Source: Parapristionchus giblindavisi (Eukaryota > Nematoda > Chromadorea > Rhabditida > Diplogasteridae). Taken from it: a stretch of DNA of 64,000 bases. Below are positions 10,320 through 26,020 of the stretch, piece by piece. The notes below the pieces were generated by a model, which did not search any database, was not told the origin of the DNA, and worked only from the letters and a program-made list of their open reading frames with translations. A program made the translations under genes and the position numbers. The DNA is taken from the NCBI GenBank assembly GCA_943737045.1, contig CALSFV010000289.1, forward strand, positions 1 to 64,000, given 5' to 3'. Every line of letters starts with the position of its first letter. Positions within the stretch are counted from its first letter, which is position 1.

Positions 10320-10978
10320 CTATGCTAAATAATGTTCGAACCTTCTAATATCGACTGGGAGATGGATTACATGGCACAAATCGCCCCTTTCATCACACGC
10401 CAAACTGAGCTTATCCTCAAGGTACCAAGAGCCATCGACAACGAACCGAAAATGGTGGTGACCTGAAAATCAGGGTAAAAAAATCCTGGTTCCGAACCGG
10501 GTTTAGCATGGTACCGTGGGGCAATGAGATCCTGACACGCCACTCTCCCAATTTACGCATGCGCATTTCTATTAGAGTGGTCCAACCAACGAAAGATCCA
10601 GTGATGAAGACCTTATGATGACTGGTTATACTCTCCTCTCTGGCTACTCTCTCTGGTGGACCAAGAAAGCGAGAGATCATTGCCAGAGTGCAGAGTTTCA
10701 AATTAGCTATGCCTTAAAAGACACACTATTTGAAACTCTCCGCGCTGACCACACTCTCTGCTTTCTTCGTCCGTTATAGAGTGTGATCAGAGCGGAGAGT
10801 AAAATTGGTTCGGGATGTGCCTTTAAGAAAACATTTACTAATGGAGAGAACCTTGGTGAAGTTATCATCTTTAACAGTGAAGATGATGTCAGACGTCGGG
10901 CATATGTGCGCGTGCGGACGCTCGATTGTATCGAATTTAGTAGTGGAAAAATCTTGGATTATCGATTTTCGGTTGTTA
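10320..10978 (-). CDS. 3' end of an AMPK-beta-like gene with a glycogen-binding (CBM48) module
   Basis: Three minus-strand exons fit in frame: 10978-10852, 10611-10515 and 10462-10320 (TAG). The middle exon encodes VFITGSFVGWTTL and EWRVRISLPHG. The last begins HHHFRFVVDGSWYLED and continues DERGDLCHVIHLP. This follows the CBM48 order (V-x-GSF-x-x-W, then a LP-x-G turn, F-x-VDG-x-W and a D-x-x-G-x-x-x-x-V-I end) seen in AMPK beta subunits. The module normally binds glycogen or related glucans. The protein ends about 15 residues after the module, without the ASC domain that lets AMPK beta bind the alpha and gamma subunits, so it may be a CBM48 protein of another kind. The first intron holds two MITEs and uses an AAG acceptor. 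Upstream exons were not found. Confidence 0.65.
10631..10717. mobile_element. Palindromic MITE, CTCTCGC family, in the CBM48 gene
   Basis: ACTCTCCTCTCTGGCTACTC faces CATTGCCAGAGTGCAGAG. It is adjacent to a second copy on its right; both lie in the first intron of the module exons. Confidence 0.65.
10718..10829. mobile_element. Palindromic MITE, CTCTCGC family, second copy in the same intron
   Basis: GAAACTCTCCGCGCTGACC faces GATCAGAGCGGAGAGTAAA, ending GGGATGTGCCTTTAAG. Confidence 0.75.
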
Positions 10979-11092
10979 CTGCAAAAAGAATTGATGAGTT
11001 TTAATATTTGATCAAGTGGAGTGATAGATATGTACAGGGCTATCATTACATTCGCCGAAACATGACATATCTAAATAAGGGAACGATTCCCT

Positions 11093-11190
11093 TTTGCACT
11101 GTTACATTTACACGCGTCGGACACGGGGCGGAGGGGGTAACGGCGTAGGCACGTAGGGTAAAAATAACAGTGCATTTCCCAGGAGGGAAG
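11093..11190. repeat. GC-rich foldback sequence
   Basis: It carries GGGGGTAACGGCGTAGGCAC and flanking GCACTGTTA/TAACAGTGC arms. A related sequence with GGTTACGGCGTAAGCACG lies at 31906-32008, so it is a dispersed family. Confidence 0.55.
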
Positions 11191-11327
11191 AAGTCCATTG
11201 CAAGGGAAAGTTTCCTCTGTGCAGCGGCTAAGTCAGTGTCGGCACTGCTCCACTAATAGTCCAAATCACCACAAAATGGGGTGGATCCATTGTTGAATTA
11301 GATTGAGAAGAGGCGGCGGAGACTTAC

Positions 11328-11460
11328 TAGAATATAAGCAAAATCACGTATATGATTTGCATGAACACTAAGCACTGAGATATGCTCCAACCCTCGATGG
11401 GAGATCTTAATTCGGGAAGGTATGAGAGCAACCGCGACGGCACAGTGAAATATCCGTACA
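11328..11460 (-). CDS. Possible orphan exon
   Basis: This 133-bp open frame on the minus strand lies between a good acceptor (TATTTCAG) and a good donor (GTAAGT) and would encode 44 residues beginning VRIFHCAVAVALIP. A 70-bp intron-like stretch precedes it. The phase would allow splicing from the last Lon exon at 11895, but the sequence does not match the Lon continuation and the reading frame does not pass on to the CBM48 exons. It may be a 5' exon of the latter gene or chance. Confidence 0.25.
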
Positions 11461-11894
11461 CTGAAATACGGTAACTATGGGCAACCAAAGATAAATGAGT
11501 CCAAAGTATCGAAATGTCAAACTTACTTGGTCAAATTGAGGAGCGAAGAGGAGAAAATGGATTGAGAGCGCCTGCTCTATACAGTTGATTGAGATACGAA
11601 TGAAAAGGAGAGAAAAAACGTTGCCGAAAAGGCACAATTACGCGAATAAATAAAAAAAAAGAAAAACGCGAATAATATAATTGCGAATATTTTTAAAATT
11701 TTTCTGTATCGTCAACTCGATAAATTATGCTTTGCAGCGTGAATGATTGTGAATCATGATTTGATTTGATAAATAACGAATTAGGTCCATTAGAAAATGA
11801 ATTACGTATACACTTCAAACAATCTTCACTTGCTATTTTAAGTGTCTCGTTTCGTGCGTTAGCAAAAATATAAAATATGTAAATAAAGACTCAC

Positions 11895-17666
<5,772 letters not shown>

Positions 17667-18235
17667 GGTTTATCGAGAGGATATTCAACTGAAATATTCT
17701 ATTCAAAACATTCGAATTACAAGCATACATCGTGAATAGCTCTGTCGACATATTTAGAAATCGTTATTGCATCCTTTGTTTTAAATGAGCAATGCTCGCT
17801 GTTTTTCGACGATTAGATGGAAACAACGTGTAATAGTGTGCAGACAATGTATTTACAAGAGAGCCTCACAGTATTTATGAAGAAGCGTAGTTTGGAGTGA
17901 AGTCTAAGGAAAAGTTGTAGTGCTTAGGTGGTAAACTTCATAATGAAGATAAGGAAAAATGTGCTACAAGTTAAATACAAAACAAAATCAGCAGGAACAC
18001 TCATATCTTTACCATTACAAAAGAACAGAATTAATCGATAATAAGAAGGCGACAAGAAATTGATAAATTCTTTTAAAAAAAAGTTCGATAAAACGTCAGA
18101 ATCATTAGATCATATGGAAAAGAGCCAGCGTATTTAGAATTAGAGTGAATAAGAAGACAGGGGAGAAATGTGAGAGAGGGTCAACATGAGGAGAGTGAGA
18201 GAGAGAGGAGAAAGAGGAGGGAGAGAGGAGGGAGG

Positions 18236-18291
<56 letters not shown>

Positions 18292-19096
18292 GGAGAGAGG
18301 GAGAGAGAGAGGAGAGAGGGAGAGAGGTAGAGTGATAAGGAGAGAAAGGGTAAAAGTGATCGTGATAGACACGAAAGGAATGAGAGAGATAGTGATTGTG
18401 ATAAACTAGACTACAATACATTTTGTAGTGTGAAATGGTACTCTGTATCGAGTGAACTAGTCCTTTGTAAGTTTGAAATTAAAAAAAAATCAACGACGAA
18501 TTTAATTAAACGGTGCAGAACTCATTGTCTGTAATGTCCGTATATTCGCATAAGAAATTTACAAATCGGTTGTAAATACCAAAAGAACGGATGTAAAAAT
18601 GTGACACTCGGAAGGGAATACACTTTCTCGCCCTCCTCGCCTTTATCATTCTAACTCACAAGGGAATACCCTGAGGCCACACCAACCGATCAGGTCCAAA
18701 TTTTTACTAGAGGTACACTTCATATAGGGATGATGTTTGGCGGTATCAGAAATTGCTTAGCTCTTCTTTGAAATTTTAAAATTAATTTAAAAATCGACAA
18801 AAAACAGCGTAACCGTATGACCTGTCTCATGTCTTTTCATCTGTGATATTTTTGGTTATTTTTTTTTGAAATATGTTTTTGAACTGAAAAATACTACCAT
18901 TTTCCTTGTTTATTCCCTTGTTCTTCAGGCGAGTGACGATCAGTACTGCTTTCGGGCTGAAAAAAACAGTTGATCTTTGATCTATGTAATAACAGTCGAC
19001 CATACCCTTTTTGATTTTGCTGAAGCAGTTTTGCTAACATTGTCGCATGGCGTCTCCTTTGGCGCTTTACTATTAGGAACCTTTGAATTAGATCAG
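17667..19096. other. Spacer upstream of the Lon gene
   Basis: No gene is identified with confidence. It holds the GA-rich tract at 18170-18330 and, near 18894-19226 on the minus strand, a 110-codon open frame with a possible TTTTTTTCAG acceptor inside it and no recognisable domain. The frame overlaps the element that begins at 19097. Confidence 0.5.
18170..18330. repeat. GA/GGGA-rich simple repeat
   Basis: Mixed GAGAGG and pure GA dinucleotide tract. Arg/Glu- and Ser/Leu-rich frames in it are artefacts. Confidence 0.9.
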
Positions 19097-19579
19097 GGTA
19101 TCTACAGTAACGGCCATAAAGAATGCAACATCTTCTTTTTTTGAGCATAACTTTTTTCAAAGTTAATGAATTACCCTGAAATTTTTGTGTGTGGAAAATA
19201 AGGATATGTAACACCGAATCTTCCACATATTACAATTGATAGTAGTAAAAAAATTTTAAAAAAATTTATCAAATTTTGTGAAAAACGGCAAAAGCAGCAA
19301 TTTTATCCTGTCATCAAACTTTTTGGAAAGTACGCGTATTGCATGGAGGAGACACTTACATAAATATGAGGGAGTGGGGTAGCACAGAAAACGAAAAAAA
19401 AATTCAATTTTCCGAATTTCGAAAATAATGGTGTAGTTTTGGTGTAGTGTGTAATTTACCCCAATTGGTAATTTTTATATCAATCAGAAGTGAAAAAATT
19501 TCAGATCGATTCATCAACTTTGAAAAAAGTTACATTAAAAAACATTCTTTTGTTGCATTCTTTTTGGCCGTTACTGTAT
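19097..19579. mobile_element. Mariner-like MITE with TA-flanked CAGTAACGGCC ends
   Basis: The left end TACAGTAACGGCCATAAAG matches GGCCGTTACTGTA at the right end. The inverted arms extend about 85 bp with mismatches and include GAATGCAAC and the repeated ACTTTTTTCAAAGTT. The flanking TA fits Tc1/mariner insertion. No transposase frame is seen. Confidence 0.7.
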
Positions 19580-19755
19580 CGAGACCAATCGATGAACCTC
19601 TGTTTGTGATCAAAGCTCTTTCTCTCGCCATCTCATATAATTTTCCTAATGAAAGTCTCCACAAATATCTTATCTTTGTCTGCGAAATTTACATAATGAT
19701 TCTTTATCATTCTATCATTTATTATCATTCTTCATAAATCGCGCAAAACGTTTAG
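19580..19755. other. Short spacer and left-array boundary
   Basis: Nothing recognised up to about 19740, where the tRNA/U4 repeat sequence begins (CGCAAAACGTTTAGTG is the 3' flank of tRNA-Thr, read in reverse). Confidence 0.5.
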
Positions 19756-19827
19756 TGCCTCATGCTGGAATCGAACCAGCGACCTTCTGTTTACTAGACA
19801 GACGCTCTGCCACTGAGCCAATGAGGC
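19756..19827 (-). tRNA. tRNA-Thr(AGT): tRNA-Thr(AGT), unit L1
   Basis: A 72-nt cloverleaf with acceptor GCCTCAT/ATGAGGC and discriminator A. The anticodon stem TCTGT/ACAGA closes loop CTAGTAA, so the anticodon is AGT. The A box is TGGCTCAGTGG, the B box GGTTCGATTCC, and a TTTT terminator follows within about 12 bases. No intron and no encoded CCA, as expected in eukaryotes. This is the reference sequence for the other copies. Confidence 0.96.
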
Positions 19828-19905
19828 GGCTGATTCAGAATTGCTCAGTTATCGTTTCGAGAAAAGCAAACAAATTATCCTGCTAGAATCTTTCACTCGA
19901 TTTTT

Positions 19906-20044
19906 GCCCCTTCGGGCGTTCAAAAATTGCATACAGCACCCGTGTTTCAGGGGCTGTAGCGGGCAATTGGGAAAAGTTTTCAACCAGCAATAAACGCACC
20001 TCGGCTAGGCCTCATTGGTCACGTTATCGCCACTGCGCAAAGCT
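19906..20044 (-). ncRNA. U4: U4 spliceosomal snRNA, unit L1
   Basis: The 139-nt sequence starts AGCTTTGCGCAGTGGC (U6-pairing stem II). Next comes the 5' stem-loop with the kink-turn motif CCAATGAGG...CCGAGG, the binding site of the 15.5K/SNU13 protein, and then GGTTGAAAACTTTTCCCAAT (U6-pairing stem I). It ends with a central hairpin, the Sm site AATTTTTG and a GCCCGAAGGGGC 3' hairpin. Order and length match metazoan U4. Transcription would be by RNA polymerase II from an external promoter. This is the reference for the other copies. Confidence 0.95.
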
Positions 20045-20252
20045 AATGATAGATTGTAGTAGAGACCGGGTCAATCGAGAATGCGGCGCATCCCAGACAG
20101 GTTTGATCGACTGCAGGGTCACCGAAATTTTAGACGTCAAAATAATTTATATTTTATTTAACTCTTATTGAGATGTATTATTCATATTAGCATGAAAATG
20201 TGATTCAATAAAATCAATGATCCATAATGATGAATAAAAACAAAAGAGGAAA

Positions 20253-20324
20253 TTCCGATGCGGGGAATCGAACCCCGGCCTTGTGGGTGAGAGCCACAAA
20301 TCCTAACCACTAGACCACATCGGA
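20253..20324 (-). tRNA. tRNA-Glu(CTC): tRNA-Glu(CTC), unit L1
   Basis: A 72-nt cloverleaf with acceptor TCCGATG/CATCGGA and discriminator A. The anticodon stem TGTGG/CCACA closes loop CTCTCAC, so the anticodon is CTC. The A box is TGGTCTAGTGG, the B box GGTTCGATTCC, and a TTTT run lies about 10 bases downstream. This is the reference sequence for the other copies. Confidence 0.96.
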
Positions 20325-20508
20325 TGGCGGAAGGAGTTTCAAGGTAGACATTGATGTTCAATTTCGATTGAAACTTGATTGACATCTAAGCGAGTTGAAA
20401 TATCCAAAACAATTCAATAAATATCTCTTATTTTCACATAATGATATTCGTATACTGTCTAAAATAGTATTAGTAACAGTAATTTCTTAAGTTGTGCAAA
20501 ACGTTTAG

Positions 20509-20580
20509 TGTCTCATGCTGGAATCGAACCAGCGACCTTCTGTTTACTAGACAGACGCTCTGCCACTGAGCCAATGAGGC
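20509..20580 (-). tRNA. tRNA-Thr(AGT): tRNA-Thr(AGT), unit L2
   Basis: G71 is A, so the second acceptor pair becomes C2-A71. Otherwise as L1. Confidence 0.8.
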
Positions 20581-20658
20581 GGCTGATTCAGAATTGCTCA
20601 GTTATCGTTTCGAGAAAAGCAAACAAATTATCCTACTAGAATCTTTCACTCGATTTTT

Positions 20659-20797
20659 GCCCCTTCGGGCGTTCAAAAATTGCATACAGCACCCGTGTTT
20701 CAGGGGCTGTAGCGGGCAATTGGGAAAAGTTTTCAACCAGCAATAAACGCACCTCGGCTAGGCCTCATTGGTCACGTTATCGCCACTGCGCAAAGCT
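20659..20797 (-). ncRNA. U4: U4 snRNA, unit L2
   Basis: All U4 landmarks intact. Confidence 0.94.
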
Positions 20798-21005
20798 AAT
20801 GATAGATTGGAGTAGAGACCGGGTCAATCGAGAATGCGGCGCATCCCAGACAGGTTTGATCGACTGCAGGGTCACCGAAATTTTAGACGTCAAAATAATT
20901 TATATTTTATTTAACTCTTATTGAGATGTATTATTCATATTAGCATGAAAATGTGATTCAATAAAATCAATGATCCATAATGATGAATAAAAACAAAAGA
21001 GGAAA

Positions 21006-21077
21006 TTCCGATGCGGGGAATCGAACCCCGGCCTTGTGGGTGAGAGCCACAAATCCTAACCACTAGACCACATCGGA
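21006..21077 (-). tRNA. tRNA-Glu(CTC): tRNA-Glu(CTC), unit L2
   Basis: Identical to L1. Confidence 0.96.
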
Positions 21078-21261
21078 TGGTGGAAGGAGTTTCAAGGTAG
21101 ACATTGATGTTCAATTTCGATTGAAACTTGATTGACATCTAAGCGAGTTGAAATATCCAAAACAATTCAATAAATTTCTCTTATTTTCACATAATGATAT
21201 TCGTATACTGTCTAAAATAGTATTAGTAACAGTAATTTCTTAAGTTGTGCAAAACGTTTAG

Positions 21262-21333
21262 TGCATCATGCTGGAATCGAATCAGCGACCTTCTGTTTAC
21301 TAGACAGACGCTCTGCCACTGAGCCAATGAGGC
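21262..21333 (-). tRNA. tRNA-Thr(AGT): tRNA-Thr(AGT), unit L3, degenerate
   Basis: G70 is T (C3-U70 mismatch). The B box reads GATTCGATTCC, which also breaks a T-stem pair. Probably weakly transcribed or a pseudogene. Confidence 0.65.
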
Positions 21334-21411
21334 GGCTGATTCAGAATTGCTCAGTTATCGTTTCGAGAAAAGCAAACAAATTATCCTGCTAGAATCTTTC
21401 ACTCGATTTTT

Positions 21412-21550
21412 GCCCCTTCGGGCGTTCAAAAATTGCATACAGCACCCGTGTTTCAGGGGCTGTAGCGGGCAATTGGGAAAAGTTTTCAACCAGCAATAAA
21501 CGCACCTCGGCTAGGCCTCATTGGTCACGTTATCGCCACTGCGCAAAGCT
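21412..21550 (-). ncRNA. U4: U4 snRNA, unit L3
   Basis: All U4 landmarks intact. Confidence 0.94.
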
Positions 21551-21758
21551 AATGATAGATTGGAGTAGAGACCGGGTCAATCGAGAATGCGGCGCATCCC
21601 AGACAGGTTTGATCGACTGCAGGGTCACCGAAATTTTAGACGTCAAAATAATTTATATTTTATTTAACTCTTATTGAGATGTATTATTCATATTAGCATG
21701 AAAATGTGATTCAATAAAATAAATGATCCATAATGATGAATAAAAACAAAAGAGGAAA

Positions 21759-21830
21759 TTCCGATGCGGGGAATCGAACCCCGGCCTTGTGGGTGAGAGC
21801 CACAAATCCTAACCACTAGACCACATCGGA
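21759..21830 (-). tRNA. tRNA-Glu(CTC): tRNA-Glu(CTC), unit L3
   Basis: Identical to L1. Confidence 0.96.
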
Positions 21831-22014
21831 TGGTGGAAGGAGTTTCAAGGTAGACATTGATGTTCAATTTCGATTGAAACTTGATTGACATCTAAGCGAG
21901 TTGAAATATCCAAAACAATTCAATAAATTTCTCTTATTTTCACATAATGATATTCGTATACTGTCTAAAATAGTATTAGTAACAGTAATTTCTTAAGTTG
22001 TGCAAAACGTTTAG

Positions 22015-22086
22015 TGCCTCATGCTGGAATCGAACCAGCGACCTTCTGTTTACTAGACAGACGCTCTGCCACTGAGCCAATGAGGC
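22015..22086 (-). tRNA. tRNA-Thr(AGT): tRNA-Thr(AGT), unit L4
   Basis: Identical to L1. Confidence 0.96.
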
Positions 22087-22164
22087 GGCTGATTCAGAAT
22101 TGCTCAGTTATCGTTTCGAGAAAAGCAAACAAATTATCCTACTAGAATCTTTCACTCGATTTTT

Positions 22165-22303
22165 GCCCCTTCGGGCGTTCAAAAATTGCATACAGCACCC
22201 GTGTTTCAGGGGCTGTAGCGGGCAATTGGGAAAAGTTTTCAACCAGCAATAAACGCACCTCGGCTAGGCCTCATTGGTCACGTTATCGCCACTGCGCAAA
22301 GCT
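22165..22303 (-). ncRNA. U4: U4 snRNA, unit L4
   Basis: All U4 landmarks intact. Confidence 0.94.
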
Positions 22304-22511
22304 AATGATAGATTGGAGTAGAGACCGGGTCAATCGAGAATGCGGCGCATCCCAAACAGGTTTGATCGACTGCAGGGTCACCGAAATTTTAGACGTCAAA
22401 ATAATTTATATTTTATTTAACTCTTATTGAGATGTATTATTCATATTAGCATGAAAATGTGATTCAATAAAATCAATGATCCATAATGATGAATAAAAAC
22501 AAAAGAGGAAA

Positions 22512-22583
22512 TTCCGATGCGGGGAATCGAACCCCGGCCTTGTGGGTGAGAGCCACAAATCCTAACCACTAGACCACATCGGA
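22512..22583 (-). tRNA. tRNA-Glu(CTC): tRNA-Glu(CTC), unit L4
   Basis: Identical to L1. Confidence 0.96.
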
Positions 22584-22767
22584 TGGTGGAAGGAGTTTCA
22601 AGGTAGACATTGATGTTCAATTTCGATTGAAACTTGATTGACATCTAAGCGAGTTGAAATATCCAAAACAATTCAATAAATTTCTCTTATTTTCACATAA
22701 TGATATTCGTATACTGTCTAAAATAGTATTAGTAACAGTAATTTCTTAAGTTGTGCAAAACGTTTAG

Positions 22768-22839
22768 TGCCTCATGCTGGAATCGAACCAGCGACCTTCT
22801 GTTTACTAGACAGACGCTCTGCCACTGAGCCAATGAGGC
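22768..22839 (-). tRNA. tRNA-Thr(AGT): tRNA-Thr(AGT), unit L5
   Basis: Identical to L1. Confidence 0.96.
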
Positions 22840-22917
22840 GGCTGATTCAGAATTGCTCAGTTATCGTTTCGAGAAAAGCAAACAAATTATCCTACTAGAA
22901 TCTTTCACTCGATTTTT

Positions 22918-23056
22918 GCCCCTTCGGGCGTTCAAAAATTGCATACAGCACCCGTGTTTCAGGGGGTGTAGCGGGCAATTGGGAAAAGTTTTCAACCAGC
23001 AATAAACGCACCTCGGCTAGGCCTCATTGGTCACGTTATCGCCACTGCGCAAAGCT
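22918..23056 (-). ncRNA. U4: U4 snRNA, unit L5
   Basis: One substitution in the central hairpin (plus strand CAGGGGGTGT for CAGGGGCTGT). Other landmarks intact. Confidence 0.92.
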
Positions 23057-23264
23057 AATGATAGATTGGAGTAGAGACCGGGTCAATCGAGAATGCGGCG
23101 CATCCCAGACAGGTTTGATCGACTGCAGGGTCACCGAAATTTTAGACGTCAAAATAATTTATATTTTATTTAACTCTTATTGAGATGTATTATTCATATT
23201 AGCATGAAAATGTGATTCAATAAAATCAATGATCCATAATGATGAATAAAAACAAAAGAGGAAA

Positions 23265-23336
23265 TTCCGATGCGGGGAATCGAACCCCGGCCTTGTGGGT
23301 GAGAGCCACAAATCCTAACCACTAGACCACATCGGA
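23265..23336 (-). tRNA. tRNA-Glu(CTC): tRNA-Glu(CTC), unit L5
   Basis: Identical to L1; the first gene of the left array in transcription order. Confidence 0.96.
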
Positions 23337-23427
23337 TGGTGGAAGGAGTTTCAAGGTAGACATTGATGTTCAATTTCGATTGAAACTTGATTGACATCTA
23401 AGCGAGTTGAAATATCCAAAACAATTC

Positions 23428-23705
23428 AATGTAAAAAGCAACTATCTCGGTTCTCTGACTAGATAGAGACTTGAAACTTGGTTTTTAGGTTAGAAACCAC
23501 GAAAAAGGCTTATAAACGAAGTTTCAAGCCTTTAGCTCCACTAAGAACGGAGATATTTGCTATTTACATGAATGTTCGAGTTTTTCCTGAAAAATCGTGT
23601 AAAAAGCAAATATCTCCGCTCTTTGTGGAGATAGAGACTTGAAACTTCGTTTATAAGCTTTTTTCGTGGTTTCTAACCCAAAAACCAAGTTTCAAGTCTC
23701 TAACT
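23428..23705. mobile_element. Long palindrome abutting the left array
   Basis: TAAAAAGCAACTATCTC, GAGACTTGAAACTTGG and a TTTAGGTTAGAAACCACG arm are answered in reverse by CGTGGTTTCTAACCC and AAACCAAGTTTCAAGTCTC. Inner arms around AACGAAGTTTCAAG and ATATCTCCG also pair. The array sequence stops where this begins. Confidence 0.75.
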
Positions 23706-24718
23706 AACTTTCATTTTTTTGCCATGACCCCCCTCGATTTTTCAAAAGTGAGCCGAATGCCGGGATTCCAGTCCTACTATGTTTACTCATCATAAATCTT
23801 CACATTGTCATTGTCATATGCTCATTGTCGCAGCATTCGAGTCGATAAACCGCAATATTTCAGAAATTTGCCGAAAAAGTAGGCACTCAAATTGAATTTA
23901 TTGAATTTTCGAAAATAAACGATTTTCATACTGATTATGTACATTGCAAAGTACTATGACAGTGTGTTACAGAAAGCAAGTTGGAAACCGATTCAAACAC
24001 AATTCGAATTTTTTGGCACGCAATCAGAATGAAAATTTTCGAAAAAATGGTTGAAAGGAAAGATCAGCCATTGAGTATTGGCGTAATATTATTAACATCA
24101 TTAGTACTTCACAATAAGCCACATAAATAAAAACATTTCAAACTTGAGAAATTTTGAAATTTTCGGACCATGACCCCCGGGTCGTGAAAATCGAAATTTT
24201 CAAATTGATCCAAGTGATGGGCTTCTTGTGTCATTTTACTCGTCTCAACTCGAAACTTTGTGTAGACCACAATTCCGCACCACTCGTTTGGAAAATACAT
24301 CATTTGTTCGGCAAAACCATCGATGACGGAAGTTCGAGCTAAAAATTCGACAACTGGGTCTAACGTGGAGAATCCAGTTTTAAGTGAAATCGATGCAGAA
24401 TGGCTTAGGCTACAATACCTGGTCGGCAAACTCTGCAGCAATTTACAACAAGCGATAATTAGTCCGAAAAACCAAAATTTTGAGTCAAAAAGGTGGTTTA
24501 GGAATCAACGCGCATTCGATGCTAATAGCGAATTAGCAAGCACTGTGCACCCTAGACGCACCGCAAATGATATTTAGACTTTATCTCAACAATTTGAGAA
24601 ATTATGATTTTTAAACGTTTTCGCACTTAAATTAATTTTTCTTATAGCCTGAGGGCACAAACAGGAAATGCCTACTGTTTTGTGTAATATGGGCCGGTGA
24701 CACTCCTAACACCCAAGT
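23706..24718. other. Spacer with no recognised gene
   Basis: Open frames at 24109-24441 (minus) and 24323-24577 (plus) overlap and have no recognisable domain. The motif CCATGACCCCC occurs near 23722 and 24168 and recurs in the inverted repeat at 26021-26690. Confidence 0.45.
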
Positions 24719-25108
24719 ATGGACCCCCAGTTCTCATTGCTAGCGCAACGTGTCCGGGGGTGGTCGAATATGATCGAGTCTTACGGAACATGCCTCTTAA
24801 TCATTTACATTACTTTAAAAACTAGAAATAGTATTAGATATAACTCTTTCCCCCTGAGAGTTATTAGATGGCTGAATAGATTACCCCCTAGTATATTATC
24901 AGCCGAGTCACATTCGCAGTTCAAATCGTTATTAATGAATAGTGAATACCCTACTCTTTTTGCATCCTAGTTATTCATCTTTTCTCTTTTTGACCCAATA
25001 GCTCCTACCATATATATCACCATGAAATATCACTGGCCTAGCAGTGATAACCCGCAGGACTTCGTGTGCCTTGAATAACGGGTTGTACCTTTACCTTTAC
25101 CTTTTAGC
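24719..25108 (+). mobile_element. 3' end of a non-LTR retrotransposon (LINE), 5'-truncated
   Basis: The frame 24719-24970 ends with a typical reverse-transcriptase C terminus: IRYNSFPLRVIRWLNRLP, then SAESHSQFKSLL, which fits the R-x-N-x-F-x-x-R-x-x-x-x-W-N-x-LP ... F-K-x-x-L pattern. A 3' untranslated tail follows with CCTAGCAGTGATAACCCG, GGACTTCGTGTGCCTTG and a CTTTACC repeat. The upstream enzyme domains are absent. Confidence 0.75.
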
Positions 25109-26020
25109 TCCTACCATTCCCCAATTGCATCTCTCATTGTAAGACCATCTTAGAAATTCAATCGTGTCACACAATAACATCGGCCTCCTCCACCGATTAT
25201 TCTATGCACTACTCACTATTGGTGCTACTATCTCTAATCCTTACAAGTCCTGCTCGGTTCCAGCACTTCATCTATGTATCGGACCAGTGACACGTGCGAG
25301 GGATGCTCCCATCAATGAGAGATACCCCCCCCCCCCCTTTCTGCCCCATTCTATCATTCTTTCCTTCTTCTTTCCCATATAGTCAATCCCTGCCCAAATT
25401 TACCCTCTTTCAATATAAATTTATGTCGAGAGTGTTATGTGATCTATTCTCTTTGATTTACAAACCTGTATTGTTTCATGCTGAGCATGTCGATAAATAT
25501 ATATATAACAACTTTATTCAGCTGTGTTGGGGGGTAGCTGGGTCGCCATTAGGGTTCTCCAAGGAGCGCATCGTATCTCGTGAGTTGCCCGCATCTATCC
25601 AGCTTATCGACTGTCCAGTCGTCTTCCTCCTTCACCTTCAATTTAATCCTGACAACGTTTAAAATGAATTCGCATTTAAAGTAGAAATATTCAATCATAG
25701 GACTCCACATATAACAAATGGAGAGTTTTTTTCCTTTCAACTTAATTTCTGAATTATTAAATTAGTAAACATAATAGATGTACAAGTTTATGTTTGCCTG
25801 CACTTTGAATGTAAATTTGAACGTGAATGTATTGGGAGTATTCTGACTTCTTGAAATTCGTTGATGAAATAAAGAGAATTCTCAGTGAATAGTCCATGTC
25901 ACAACTTTCATGCCCTCATAATCGGGGAATCAGATCCGAATATATACACCGCTCATTTTCAAGATCGACACACTATATTTTTTTAATTACAAAAATAACC
26001 ATTTGAAACATTACACCATG
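25109..26020. other. Spacer with no recognised gene
   Basis: It contains a C homopolymer run near 25325-25338 and AT-rich sequence. Open frames at 25164-25382 and 25294-25662 overlap each other and the C run and are not supported. Confidence 0.45.

Larger units (their letters stand above)
19740..23430 (-). repeat. Left RNA-gene array: five 753-bp units of tRNA-Glu, U4 and tRNA-Thr
   Basis: Five units repeat with an exact 753-bp period. Read on the minus strand each runs tRNA-Glu(CTC), U4 snRNA, tRNA-Thr(AGT). Units differ by single substitutions and a rare 2-bp indel. The spacer has diverged from that of the right array, whereas the RNA genes are almost unchanged. No 137-bp sub-repeats occur here. 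The 5' side ends at about 23430 next to a long palindrome. Confidence 0.95.

Noticed and set aside
18894..19226. 110-codon minus-strand frame as a gene
   Set aside because: Its N-terminal part lies in the arm of the mariner-like MITE and no domain was recognised. A short 3' exon cannot be excluded, but evidence is too thin to list it as a gene.
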